A DNA stretch of 36,199 nucleotides from JBDTME01 sp964583795 (lineage in GTDB: Bacteria; Patescibacteriota; Microgenomatia; UBA1400; PJMF01): the NCBI GenBank assembly GCA_964583795.1, contig CAZOWX010000019.1, positions 1-36,199 on the forward strand, written 5' to 3'. The position numbers and the translations under genes are program-made. Each line of letters begins with the position of its first letter. Position 1 is the stretch's first letter. Positions 1 to 7,774 of the stretch are shown here, one piece after another. Below the pieces are notes generated by a model, which worked only from the letters and a program-made list of their open reading frames with translations, was not told the origin of the DNA and did not search any database.

Positions 1-32
1 CTGTTGATTTCTTTGTGATAAAGGGAGTACAC

Positions 33-38
33 TAAAAT
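33..38 (+). promoter_or_regulatory. Possible -10 box for leaderless mRNA
   Basis: TAAAAT ends six bases before the ATG at 45, so transcription could start at or next to the start codon. No good -35 hexamer is visible. This is inference from spacing alone. Confidence 0.3.
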
Positions 39-44
39 ATACTT

Positions 45-1097
45 ATGAATTTTCGCAAGTCTGCCCATTCTATCGTTTTTGTGGTTAGTTTTTTTGTTTT
101 TATATCATGGGGTGCGTTTTCACCAACATTTGTGAAACAGGCTCAAGCTGCACAATTGTCAGAGGCTATTTTACGACTTGATCGAATGAAGGCGTCAACT
201 GCGACTGGTGGAACTGTTTGTATAAAAATGGCAACTACAGGGTCTACTGACGCCAAAATTAAAGTAACTTTTCCCTCTGGTTTTACTGTTAACGGGACAA
301 ATACGAACTGGACAGTGACAACAACGAACTTGCCGCTAGGCGCTACTGCAATGCCAGGGATTGGAACAGCGACGGCAGTAGCGACGCAGACCGTTACTTT
401 TCCAATTACAGATATCGCTTCAGCGGCTACAGTATATTGTTTTAACTTTAGTGGGACCACGACATTGACGACAGATACCGCAGGAAGTGATAAAACTGGA
501 TCGATTAGTGTGACTACTTCAGCTGATGCTGAAATAGATGGAGGTAATTTTGCAGTGGCTGTAGTCTCAGATGATCAAGTAGTGATTACAGCTACAGTTC
601 CTGCCACTTTTAGTTTGGCACTAGGAACTAACACTCAATCTATTGGGACACTATCAACTGGGTCGGTAAGTTCAGGCTCTGGAGTTTCAGTAACTTTAGG
701 CACAAATGCAGGTAATGGGTGGGCAGGTTGGGTAAAAAGTGCTAACGCCGCTTTGAATTCTGCTGCAACTGGAGACACAATTGCCACGACTGGAACTGTA
801 AATGATGCACCCAGTACCTTGTCCGCTGGGACAGAAGGGTATGTCCTTGATGCTGATTTGACGACTGATTCGGCAACGTCAGGGACTGGTACCGTCACCA
901 TTGATGCTGAGTATCTTGGCGCAGATACTTCATCTGGTGGAACGCTAGCCACCACCTTTCAAGAATTCGCTACTGCCGATGGCCCTACAGATAGCGATGT
1001 GATTACGCTAGTTCCTAGAGTGGCTATCTCGGCTTTAACCCAGGCAGGAACAGATTATACTGATACTCTGACAGTGGTTGCATCAGGGCTTTTTTAA
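45..1097 (+). CDS. Secreted surface protein of unknown function
   Basis: A 350-residue protein with a typical Sec signal: basic start (MNFRK), a hydrophobic run to about residue 27 and an AQA-type cleavage site near residue 35. The mature part is rich in Thr, Ser, Ala and Gly with alternating beta-prone segments, as in cell-surface beta-sandwich proteins. Two cysteines, in TVCIKM and TVYCFNF, could form a disulfide. No enzyme motif is visible, and there is no LPXTG motif or C-terminal anchor, so the protein is probably released or held by another surface component. A TAAAAT hexamer lies six bases before the ATG and a GGGAG sequence lies too far upstream to be a normal ribosome site. Function is not recognised. 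Export is well supported and the rest is inference. Confidence 0.8.
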   Translation: MNFRKSAHSIVFVVSFFVFISWGAFSPTFVKQAQAAQLSEAILRLDRMKASTATGGTVCIKMATTGSTDAKIKVTFPSGFTVNGTNTNWTVTTTNLPLGATAMPGIGTATAVATQTVTFPITDIASAATVYCFNFSGTTTLTTDTAGSDKTGSISVTTSADAEIDGGNFAVAVVSDDQVVITATVPATFSLALGTNTQSIGTLSTGSVSSGSGVSVTLGTNAGNGWAGWVKSANAALNSAATGDTIATTGTVNDAPSTLSAGTEGYVLDADLTTDSATSGTGTVTIDAEYLGADTSSGGTLATTFQEFATADGPTDSDVITLVPRVAISALTQAGTDYTDTLTVVASGLF

Positions 1098-1158
1098 ACG
1101 ATCTTATTTCGCTACAAGTGTAATTATTTTTTCTGTTTACCGATGAGCTTGTTTTTTT

Positions 1159-1530
1159 ATGCAAACTATTCCAATACCCACTGAGTTAGCTCAACTCGAT
1201 ATCATCTGCCCAAGTTGTCATGTTAACGTACGCTCAACTGATTATTTTTGTTATAACTGTGGGCACAATCTCAAACCAAAGCCACTTTCAACCTCACTTA
1301 TAAAGCAGCTATTGTTGTACGTTGGTGCTGTGATTCTGCCTCCATTTGGATTGATTTGGGGGTGGCCGTACTTGAAAGAAGAGTCGTTCAAAGCAAAAGT
1401 GGTCGGTATTGTCACGATTGTGTTAACGCTTGCTTCTTTAGGAGGAACTGCGTACTTTGGAGTTCAGTTTGCCAATGAGCTTAATAAACAAGTAAACGAG
1501 CAAATGATGCAGCTGCAGGGATTTCGCTAA
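1159..1530 (+). CDS. Zinc-ribbon membrane protein
   Basis: A 123-residue protein. Residues 18-41 hold a double-cysteine zinc ribbon (CPSCH, then CYNCGHNL, about 14 residues apart), a form common in bacterial zinc_ribbon_2 proteins. Two hydrophobic segments follow: residues 50-72, which include PPFGLIWGWPYL, and about 85-105. The C-terminus is short and polar, with Gln and Asn. The likely topology is a cytosolic zinc ribbon followed by a two-pass membrane anchor. Genes of this design are frequent and mostly uncharacterised. It begins 61 bases after the surface-protein gene on the same strand and converges with the SET-domain gene five bases downstream. No enzymatic function can be assigned. 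Confidence 0.75.
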   Translation: MQTIPIPTELAQLDIICPSCHVNVRSTDYFCYNCGHNLKPKPLSTSLIKQLLLYVGAVILPPFGLIWGWPYLKEESFKAKVVGIVTIVLTLASLGGTAYFGVQFANELNKQVNEQMMQLQGFR

Positions 1531-1534
1531 GCCT

Positions 1535-1915
1535 TCATACCACATCAAACCATTCTATCGGTGTTGTATCATCCGGTTCACCATTGTAGTTCACAGTGAT
1601 TTCTTCACCCTTCTTGATGTCTTTAATAGCTTTGTAGACCATCCGGTTAGTTTTAAAGTTTTGTTTCCAGTCAGCGTTGGGAGAAAAGGAGTGATTATAA
1701 ATCGAACCATAGCCAAGTACTAATGAAGCACTTCGAGTGCTGCGCCACGGATACATATAAAAATCTAAAACCGTTTTCGAACACTGTTTGCGCTCAGCTG
1801 GCGTCAGGTTAATAATTGGACAGGTTTCAATGATTTCGCCTTTTTTCAATGTTTTTGTTGCAAATACTCCTAATCCTTTATTCGGTGTTCGTTTGACAAT
1901 GATCGCAAATTCCAT
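1535..1915 (-). CDS. SET domain-containing protein (lysine methyltransferase type)
   Basis: A 126-residue protein that is almost entirely a SET domain. It has the N-terminal KGLGVFA (the GxG motif that contacts S-adenosylmethionine), a middle NHSFSPNAD (the NHS motif) and a C-terminal GEEITVNYN with the conserved tyrosine. No post-SET cysteine cluster follows, which fits the short bacterial stand-alone type. Known SET proteins transfer a methyl group from S-adenosylmethionine to protein lysine; the substrate here is unknown. The ATG at 1915 has no strong ribosome site. The gene follows the C39-like peptidase gene on the same strand after about 60 bases, so the two could be co-transcribed. Confidence 0.85.
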   Translation of the reverse strand: MEFAIIVKRTPNKGLGVFATKTLKKGEIIETCPIINLTPAERKQCSKTVLDFYMYPWRSTRSASLVLGYGSIYNHSFSPNADWKQNFKTNRMVYKAIKDIKKGEEITVNYNGEPDDTTPIEWFDVV

Positions 1916-1977
1916 AATACAGCCATGATAGGCGGTATTTCTTATAAGCGGAAGTGGAAAAACAGTCCAATTATAAG

Positions 1978-2571
1978 TTAATAGTGAAGAAAGTTTTTTT
2001 CTGGGGGAAAGATTTGGTCTTTTGGAGCAATAAAAAACAATAGTCGAAAATCCTCAACTAATCTTTTTTTGTGTGTGACTGGATTTTCAACTTCATTGGT
2101 ATCCCACCATCGTCGCAAAAAAGTTGGGATGGAAAAGGGTTTATCGTGAAACGCAAAATCTTGGTGGGGATTGACAATGACGACACCTTGTTTGGTTTCG
2201 TCAATATCACGAATGATACTGTAGTGTCCAACGTCATACACATCTTCTTCTTCCTCCTCTTCTTCTTCTGTATCGTAAAATAGGCCCTGCCACTCGACAC
2301 CAACAGCATACCCACGTTTGAGCACATAGCTAATATCGTCAATAGTTGATTCAAACTTATACCAAAAAGTTGTTTCTGGGGCGATGCGTTGAATGGCGAC
2401 TCCCATCTGTTCCAAAGTAATTCCATTCTCTTCAATTGTTTTTTCAGCGCCAGTGGCTTTAGTGATGGTAATCTGGTCAATATGAATGCCGATGGCATCA
2501 AGGAGCATTGCTAGTACTGCTGGTCCACAATGAGAGCTGGTGATTTGTTGGATTCTGCGAACTTCAACCAT
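1978..2571 (-). CDS. C39-like cysteine peptidase
   Basis: A 197-residue protein of the peptidase_C39_2 type. The N-terminal QQITSSHCGPA places the probable catalytic cysteine at residue 15. GHYSII supplies His116 and VVIVNPHQD supplies the third residue (Asn134 before Pro). No signal peptide or membrane segment is seen, so the enzyme looks cytosolic, unlike the C39 domains of bacteriocin exporters. An uninterrupted run of eight glutamates (residues 102-109) lies in a loop just before the catalytic histidine, which is odd. A D-Ala-D-Ala-ligase-like ATP-grasp gene sits upstream on the same strand, 83 bases away. The family call is firm; the substrate is unknown. Confidence 0.82.
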   Translation of the reverse strand: MVEVRRIQQITSSHCGPAVLAMLLDAIGIHIDQITITKATGAEKTIEENGITLEQMGVAIQRIAPETTFWYKFESTIDDISYVLKRGYAVGVEWQGLFYDTEEEEEEEEDVYDVGHYSIIRDIDETKQGVVIVNPHQDFAFHDKPFSIPTFLRRWWDTNEVENPVTHKKRLVEDFRLLFFIAPKDQIFPPEKNFLHY

Positions 2572-2609
2572 GAGCGTATTATAGATTAGCAGTCAAATCC
2601 GACCAAGAC

Positions 2610-2634
2610 TATTGAGTATAAAAATTACTCAATA
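2610..2634. other. Inverted repeat between ATP-grasp and C39 genes
   Basis: A perfect 9-bp stem (TATTGAGTA / TACTCAATA) with a seven-base A/T loop lies in the 83-base gap between two same-strand genes. No U-run follows on the minus strand, so it is a poor intrinsic terminator. It may be an mRNA-processing or operator site. Confidence 0.4.
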
Positions 2635-2654
2635 TTATTAAATAGCCCTTATGA

Positions 2655-3698
2655 TCAAGAATTTTGCACTTTACGGGCATGCTTACTCAAAAGACTCTTC
2701 AGCAAGTCAATAAACTCAATACCGTGTAGCTTTAAAACCTCTGTCATTGGTAGCCCCATATCTGGTCCAAAAGCGGTATTCGGGTTACAGTCAACAAAAT
2801 ACGGAGTGCTCGTTTCAGTTTCCCATCGAATATCGAACTTGGCGTAGTCACGGTAACCAAGTACTTCAAAAGCGCGAGTGACATAGGGCGTTACCCTATC
2901 TTGTACGGCTTGCTCTGGGATTTTGTATTTGTATGCGCGCAAGTCATCATAGCTTTCCAAACTAGTGAAGTCATGTTTACCGTCAGGTTTAATGTGAAAT
3001 ATTTTCTCTCCCAAAAAAACATGTCGACGACGACCATCATCATAAATGACAGCAGTAATTTCGGGACCATTGATAAACTTTTCAACGATGACTGGAATTT
3101 TGTAGGTTGTAATCATCTTTTCAATTTTCTTTTGAGCTGCCGCGATAGTTTCTTTCACTGCTTTGTTATCGATGCCGACACTGCCCCCGGATTCATTGAG
3201 TTTGACGATTAATGGCAGTCCTAAGTTTTCTGGAACTTTGAAACGCAGATCACGAATGAATTTGTACTCTGGAGTTGGAACTTCGTGTGCAATGAGCATT
3301 TGTTTGAACATATGTCGGTCATTGCCAACCACTAATCCGCGCATACCAGCACCAGTGTATTGAATATCAGAGAGTTCAAGTGCTCCAGGAATAGCTGGTT
3401 GCAGTCGGTCTTTTCCTCTGACCGTATCGACTAAGTTTAAGACCATGTCAGGTTTATCAACCAAAATATTGGTGAAAAAATACTGATTGGCTGCATACCC
3501 TTTCACTGCAATTCCCAGTTTTGCAACTTCTGCAATCACTTCTTCAGCGCGATCTTCAACCTCGGCTTCAGCGATGTAGGCGCCCTCGGTAGCATAATCA
3601 GCTCGATCGATGTGTGAGTACGCAACAGCCACTAATTTAAGTGCTTTCAGCGCTGCTTCATCCATAAAAAAAACATCAGATGGTTTTGCCTGCTTCAT
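2655..3698 (-). CDS. D-Ala-D-Ala ligase-like ATP-grasp enzyme
   Basis: A 347-residue protein from the preferred start. The N-terminal part matches the Ddl pre-ATP-grasp fold (MVLNLVDTVRGKD, then IPGALELSDIQYTGAG). The ATP-grasp core has VKLNESGGSVGI as glycine-rich loop, IVEKFINGPEITAVIY, and a metal-binding end in FDIRW and FVDCNPNTAFGP. Such enzymes join a carboxylate to an amine through an acyl phosphate. The end reads CNPNTAFGP instead of the EINTxPG usual in Ddl, so true D-Ala-D-Ala ligase activity is doubtful. I chose ATG 3698 because an AAAGGA ribosome site lies a few bases upstream; the frame stays open to 3773, but those 25 residues lack a comparable signal. Confidence 0.82.
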   Translation of the reverse strand: MKQAKPSDVFFMDEAALKALKLVAVAYSHIDRADYATEGAYIAEAEVEDRAEEVIAEVAKLGIAVKGYAANQYFFTNILVDKPDMVLNLVDTVRGKDRLQPAIPGALELSDIQYTGAGMRGLVVGNDRHMFKQMLIAHEVPTPEYKFIRDLRFKVPENLGLPLIVKLNESGGSVGIDNKAVKETIAAAQKKIEKMITTYKIPVIVEKFINGPEITAVIYDDGRRRHVFLGEKIFHIKPDGKHDFTSLESYDDLRAYKYKIPEQAVQDRVTPYVTRAFEVLGYRDYAKFDIRWETETSTPYFVDCNPNTAFGPDMGLPMTEVLKLHGIEFIDLLKSLLSKHARKVQNS

Positions 3699-3833
3699 GT
3701 GAATCCTTTCAAAAGTGATCCGGGAGTATTTGTGTGTATACCGTATAATGAAGTATTCCGATCGATCAATCAAGCCCTCATTAGGTTTCAGAGAGTCGGG
3801 TTTCAGGTGTCAGGTAACCTATGAAGTGGGGTA

Positions 3834-3856
3834 TTCTCTCCGTTATACGGAGAGAA
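3834..3856. promoter_or_regulatory. Perfect 9-bp hairpin upstream of CobA-like gene
   Basis: TTCTCTCCG, loop TTATA, CGGAGAGAA form a perfect stem in the 218-base divergent gap between the ATP-grasp and CobA-like genes. The right arm contains GGAGAG, so the hairpin or its palindrome could act as an operator or mask a ribosome site. It is not followed by a T-run. The same gap holds GTTTCAG and GTGTCAGG near-repeats at 3785-3815. Confidence 0.45.
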
Positions 3857-3916
3857 CATTTGGAAAGAATTTTTGAATAAAAACTTTTCCAGATAAGAGA
3901 GGAGTAATTCTGAATT

Positions 3917-4852
3917 ATGGACTTCTTACAATACGCCTATCAAGCAAACAAAACTATTGGTGCGAAGACTTTGCTGGGAAGTGCTATCAGGGCATTGGGG
4001 AAGGGATGGAAAGTATTAATTGTCGATGATGAAAATGCTCAGTGGAAGCAATTAGCACATTTTTTACAGAACTCGACTCTGCTTCAAATTGCCTCATCGC
4101 ACAATTGGCGCAAAATTATTTATCAAGAAAAATATGATTTAGTGTTATCGACTCAGCCAATTGATCACAATGATATAAATGCACATACCATGGTGATTGA
4201 TCAGCAGCCAGAATTTGCAAAATACGACTTAATTTCTCAATTTCATTTTTCTCAAAATAAACCAAAAGGAGTGATTGCGATCACTGGCACTGGGAAAGGA
4301 AAAACAACCACAGCTTTGGGGTATGCTGTGGAAAAGATGATCCATGGTTACCGAGTAGCGCTGGTGCAATGGTTTAAAGAAAAAGCACAAGGGGATTTAA
4401 CCTGGGCAATTAATGAGCATCAGTTTCCCAAACTACTACAGCAGCCTGATCAGTTTGTGTTTTATCCAACTGGACTGGGATTTTTTGGTTCACCCAATAT
4501 GGATCGAGTAGCGGGTGAAGAGGCGTATCAGCAACATCGAGCAAAAGCATATGAAGGATTAGAGCTAGCTCGAAAACTTATTTCTTCAGGAGAGTACTCG
4601 TGCATCGTTTTAGACGAGTTAATTGATACAGTCAAGGAAATTGCACAAAATATTGAGTATCCTTTGATTGATTTAAGCGATGTTCAAAAATTTTTGGAGT
4701 GGGTAATTGAACAACCCATACAGGTTATTGTAACTGGACGTCGAGTGAGTATTGATTGGGAAAAGTATGCGAAAACGACAATCGTCATTGACGAAATCAA
4801 GCACCCTTGGTCAACAGCAAAAAAAGGCGCGGTTTCTGGATTGGATTATTGA
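3917..4852 (+). CDS. CobA/BtuR-type corrinoid adenosyltransferase with degenerate N-terminal copy
   Basis: A 311-residue protein. The C-terminal two thirds matches ATP:cob(I)alamin adenosyltransferase of the CobA/BtuR/CobO type: P-loop GTGKGKTTTALG near residue 125, then GYRVALVQWFKEK, and a Walker-B-like CIVLDELID. The family forms adenosylcobalamin from ATP and cob(I)alamin; normal length is near 200. The extra N-terminal 115 residues look like a second, decayed copy: GAKTLLGSAIRALGKGWKVLIVD aligns by eye with GKTTTALGYAVEKMIHGYRVALVQ but lacks the P-loop glycines. GAGAGGAG lies about 12 bases before the ATG, which is long spacing. No other cobalamin gene is visible here, so a different nucleotide-dependent role remains possible. 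Confidence 0.75.
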   Translation: MDFLQYAYQANKTIGAKTLLGSAIRALGKGWKVLIVDDENAQWKQLAHFLQNSTLLQIASSHNWRKIIYQEKYDLVLSTQPIDHNDINAHTMVIDQQPEFAKYDLISQFHFSQNKPKGVIAITGTGKGKTTTALGYAVEKMIHGYRVALVQWFKEKAQGDLTWAINEHQFPKLLQQPDQFVFYPTGLGFFGSPNMDRVAGEEAYQQHRAKAYEGLELARKLISSGEYSCIVLDELIDTVKEIAQNIEYPLIDLSDVQKFLEWVIEQPIQVIVTGRRVSIDWEKYAKTTIVIDEIKHPWSTAKKGAVSGLDY

Positions 4853-4861
4853 GACAGTTGA

Positions 4862-6229
4862 TTACTGTCCTTCAGGAACTGGAATTGTTTCTCTTAACTG
4901 TGCTAAGTGAAGCTGCCCTAGATTATTTCCTAGTGCGAAGTCTTCGGCAAGTAAATCACTCCAATTGTCAACAAGAAGTTGAAGTTGAGATTCAGAATAT
5001 GATGTAAGATTACGAATAAAACCAGTTGTATTATGTGCATTTAAGTTTGCAGCGACTGCATGGTTGATCATATTTTGCGCAACAGTTAGCATTACCTGTT
5101 CTATATAGTTTTCAACTGTTCTGTAAGCTGATCTAATTTCTTGTACAACGCGCTTGTCGTCTGCTGTAAAACTACCAACTTGACTTAAAAATTCAAGTGT
5201 TTTATCAAGATCTTGTAATGCTTTACTTCCTGGTTCAAACATTACATATTGTACAGCTTTCATATAGGCAATTTCAGCTAATCGTCGAAAGATGCTTGCA
5301 ATAGATATATCTAACTCTGACCAAAAAGTATGGACCGATTCGTTTTCAAACGGGTCAAGCTCAAAGACAGTTGCTATAGCGTATGCTGCTGGATTGCTAA
5401 GTAGTTCTGATAAATCTAACTTCAAAATCTGTACTATTCTCTCTAATCTTAGCGCAATTCTTTCATCAACTGATCCGTGAAATAACATATGTTCGAACTG
5501 TTTTTTGACTCTGTTTATAGCATGCTGGATAATTTCCAAACTATCCATTTGTGACAGTTGTTCTATTTGACTAGGTTGTAAATTCCCTAAGTACATAATT
5601 TCAGTTACATAGCGTAGTATGGTATATTTATATAGTTCAGGTTTTGTCATTTGTTGTATAGCCTGGTTGGCCAAAGCCTGAGCTTGAGCGTATTGTTCCA
5701 ATGCAATTAAATTTAACTTCCCGCCTTGAGAATCAGCCTTGTGGATTAAGTGATCTTCAATTGTTACTGTCTGTCTGATAGATGGATACATGGGAGCTTG
5801 AACGCGTGTTCTAATAATGTTTGTCATGCCACGAATACCATCATTTACTTGAGCGCTTGCATGAGATTGAAAAATCGCATCGACTGCCCCTGATTGAGCG
5901 AATGCAGCCTCAATAATGTCAATGACTTCTGCAGGACTAATTCCTTCGTGTGGTTCATATGTAGCCAATTCTGCTGAGACACCCATTTGTCTGAGTAATA
6001 CATCATTACAAATAGTTATTATCTTTTCTACTACTTGGTAATGTCGATCAATTAATTGTGTGACATCTGGAGTACTTTGAGCTTTACTCCCTATTTCTTT
6101 TGCGTCTCTTGGACGAACCTGTAGTCTATCTCTGGAACGCACTCCTAGCAGCTTACCAAGAAAAAATTTACTACTCAGAGGGTTTATTCTTTCAAAAACT
6201 TCATGAATTTTGAATCTTTCATTTGACAT
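4862..6229 (-). CDS. Helical protein of unknown family
   Basis: A 455-residue protein with no recognised domain. It has no signal peptide or membrane segment. The composition (many Gln, Glu, Leu, Ile and Ala, regularly spaced hydrophobics, little Gly or Pro after residue 160) points to a mostly alpha-helical cytosolic protein. The N-terminus includes a basic patch (LLGVRSRDRLQVRPRD, about residues 27-42). Phrases such as LERIVQILKLDLSELL and VENYIEQVMLTVAQNMINHAV look like packed helices. It converges with the CobA-like gene nine bases away. The small gene at 6520 is transcribed divergently. It is convincingly coding by length and composition, but I do not recognise it. Confidence 0.7.
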   Translation of the reverse strand: MSNERFKIHEVFERINPLSSKFFLGKLLGVRSRDRLQVRPRDAKEIGSKAQSTPDVTQLIDRHYQVVEKIITICNDVLLRQMGVSAELATYEPHEGISPAEVIDIIEAAFAQSGAVDAIFQSHASAQVNDGIRGMTNIIRTRVQAPMYPSIRQTVTIEDHLIHKADSQGGKLNLIALEQYAQAQALANQAIQQMTKPELYKYTILRYVTEIMYLGNLQPSQIEQLSQMDSLEIIQHAINRVKKQFEHMLFHGSVDERIALRLERIVQILKLDLSELLSNPAAYAIATVFELDPFENESVHTFWSELDISIASIFRRLAEIAYMKAVQYVMFEPGSKALQDLDKTLEFLSQVGSFTADDKRVVQEIRSAYRTVENYIEQVMLTVAQNMINHAVAANLNAHNTTGFIRNLTSYSESQLQLLVDNWSDLLAEDFALGNNLGQLHLAQLRETIPVPEGQ

Positions 6230-6516
6230 ATTCTAATTGCAGAACTATTTTATAAAGAATAATCCGATAATATATCACTAAGTGATTTATAAATCAAGAA
6301 AAGTTGTATTATGGACTCAATGGCCATCATTTTTGCTAGAAATTCATGTTTATTTGAAGATCTAAAAAGAGTAAACTAAACCTTCAAACTTACAGCAACC
6401 AAGTGGTAGAAAAGAATAATATGCTAGAACTCACTCAAGAAAAACTAACTAGCCGAGCTAAGTGAAGGAAATCAGCCTTAGTTGAAGAAAAGATTGTACC
6501 CACAACTATTGATCAG

Positions 6517-6924
6517 TTGATGAGCAGTATTGCAACTCGTTCTCCTGAAGACGTAAAGAATTGGTTTCCAGTGTGGATGAAACGTCAGTTTAGAGAAGTA
6601 GGGGGTGTGAGGTATATTTCAGTAGACATAGTTGAACAACTTTTTGAAACGTCGTGTAAATTTATGCGCCGAGACCCGCACTTGGTGAAATCAAATATTA
6701 GACCGTATATAGATCAACTGTTAAGCGATAATAAAAATGAGTCATTTACAGATACAGTACAAAATGGAAATAAAACGAATTCAGTTGTCTATATTTCAGA
6801 GTTATTGTTCTATCGGTGTGTTGAGTATGCTGTGAATGTTCATAACTTTCAGTTAGCACAACCGAATCCAGCCTTTGATACTCATCAACAAGATACACTT
6901 GTTTGGTGGAAAACTGGGTTGTAA
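6517..6924 (+). CDS. Small protein of unknown function, possibly the 3' part of a gene broken by an in-frame TGA
   Basis: A 135-residue frame from TTG 6517, or 134 residues from ATG 6520. Nothing in it is recognised; it has aromatic phrases such as VKNWFPVWMKRQF and DTLVWWKTGL. There is no ribosome site before either start. The same frame is open upstream from ATG 6421 except for one TGA at 6463-6465, and the upstream codons (MLELTQEKLTSRAK, stop, RKSALVEEKIVPTTIDQL) look protein-like. The gene is therefore either a short protein starting at 6517/6520 or the larger piece of a gene with a nonsense mutation. It converges with the 6-phosphogluconolactonase gene with no gap. Confidence 0.5.
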   Translation: MMSSIATRSPEDVKNWFPVWMKRQFREVGGVRYISVDIVEQLFETSCKFMRRDPHLVKSNIRPYIDQLLSDNKNESFTDTVQNGNKTNSVVYISELLFYRCVEYAVNVHNFQLAQPNPAFDTHQQDTLVWWKTGL

Positions 6925-7677
6925 TCAGTCCAATTTTTGGTCGGTGATGATTGTCACCGGATTTGCAGCCTCATGAAGAGCATTAGAGGGAAAACTTGAA
7001 ATTGATTGATCATGTTTTAAAAACTCTCGCAAAGCTTGTTTTTTTTCTCCTCCTTTTGCATACACGATAACGTGTTTCGCACGGCGAATGAGGTGTGGAG
7101 TAGAGGTAAGACGTTGGCGAAAGTGATTGATCACGTCATTTGGCAGTTCATAGTACTCAACATTATTATCTGATTCAAAAATTTCCTGGATAATCAGTGA
7201 ATTTTTGGTTGGTAGCAAACCAGCTGTGTGGCCATCTTCGCCAATGCCGGCAAAAATCACCAGTTCTTTGTCTCGAAAAAGTTGTTGTGCGAACTCTTGA
7301 CTCATTGAGTGTGCAACCTCAAGTCCTGAGCGATTGGTTGATCCCAAATACGAGATCCAGTGTGCTTGATGTTTGTTAAGTAGCTCAATCACTCCTACTT
7401 GCCGAAGTTGCTCTTCATTGCTATCTGGTGATTCGCGCAAAACAAAACGCTCATCAAATAGTGATACTGTCAGATTGGATAAATCCGGTCGTTTTTCCGC
7501 TAAATATTGAAAGAGATCCCGATACATAGGGATCGCACTGCCCCCAGAAAGCAAAACCAGTGGTGCGGAATGCTCGAGTAGTTCATTCAAGAACTCAGCA
7601 TGAAACTCAGCAGCTTTGGTTTGAATAGTTGTCGGGGGGAAATAGTGGATGCTGGGTTTTTGAAGGATTATTTTCAT
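6925..7677 (-). CDS. pgl: 6-phosphogluconolactonase
   Basis: A 250-residue protein of the DevB/SOL type. It hydrolyses 6-phosphoglucono-1,5-lactone to 6-phosphogluconate, the second step of the oxidative pentose phosphate pathway. Visible motifs are LVLLSGGSAIPMY near residue 43 (phosphate-binding loop), SLFDERFV near residue 73, and GIGEDGHTAGLLP near residue 143, the family signature with the catalytic Asp and His. Length is usual for the family. The dehydrogenases before and after it in the pathway are encoded at 10962 and 13774 on the opposite strand, so the three genes are linked but do not form one operon. No clear ribosome site precedes the ATG at 7677. Confidence 0.92.
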   Translation of the reverse strand: MKIILQKPSIHYFPPTTIQTKAAEFHAEFLNELLEHSAPLVLLSGGSAIPMYRDLFQYLAEKRPDLSNLTVSLFDERFVLRESPDSNEEQLRQVGVIELLNKHQAHWISYLGSTNRSGLEVAHSMSQEFAQQLFRDKELVIFAGIGEDGHTAGLLPTKNSLIIQEIFESDNNVEYYELPNDVINHFRQRLTSTPHLIRRAKHVIVYAKGGEKKQALREFLKHDQSISSFPSNALHEAANPVTIITDQKLD

Positions 7678-7768
7678 ACGTTTATGAGAAAAAAATAGTA
7701 TCGTTCTTGCTGATAGTCTACATCACGAAACGACTCAATCCAACTCACTGCAGTTGTCAAAACTTTTG

Positions 7769-7774
7769 TATAAT
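7769..7774 (+). promoter_or_regulatory. Consensus -10 box for MEMO-like gene
   Basis: A perfect TATAAT lies in the divergent gap between pgl and the MEMO-like gene. No -35 match occurs at 16-18 bases; TTGTCA at 7754 is only nine bases away. It would start the mRNA near 7781, just before the membrane anchor is encoded. Confidence 0.4.

Noticed and set aside
143..955. Two reverse-strand frames of about 105 residues under the surface-protein gene
   Set aside because: They mirror a Thr/Ser/Ala-rich gene whose low-complexity codons leave the opposite strand open. No start signal or family resemblance.
6421..6924. UGA=Gly genetic code (Gracilibacteria type) as the reason for the internal TGA
   Set aside because: Many intact genes of normal family length end at TGA (for example pilB, both NUDIX genes and the SGNH hydrolase). 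Reading through would add unrelated tails.
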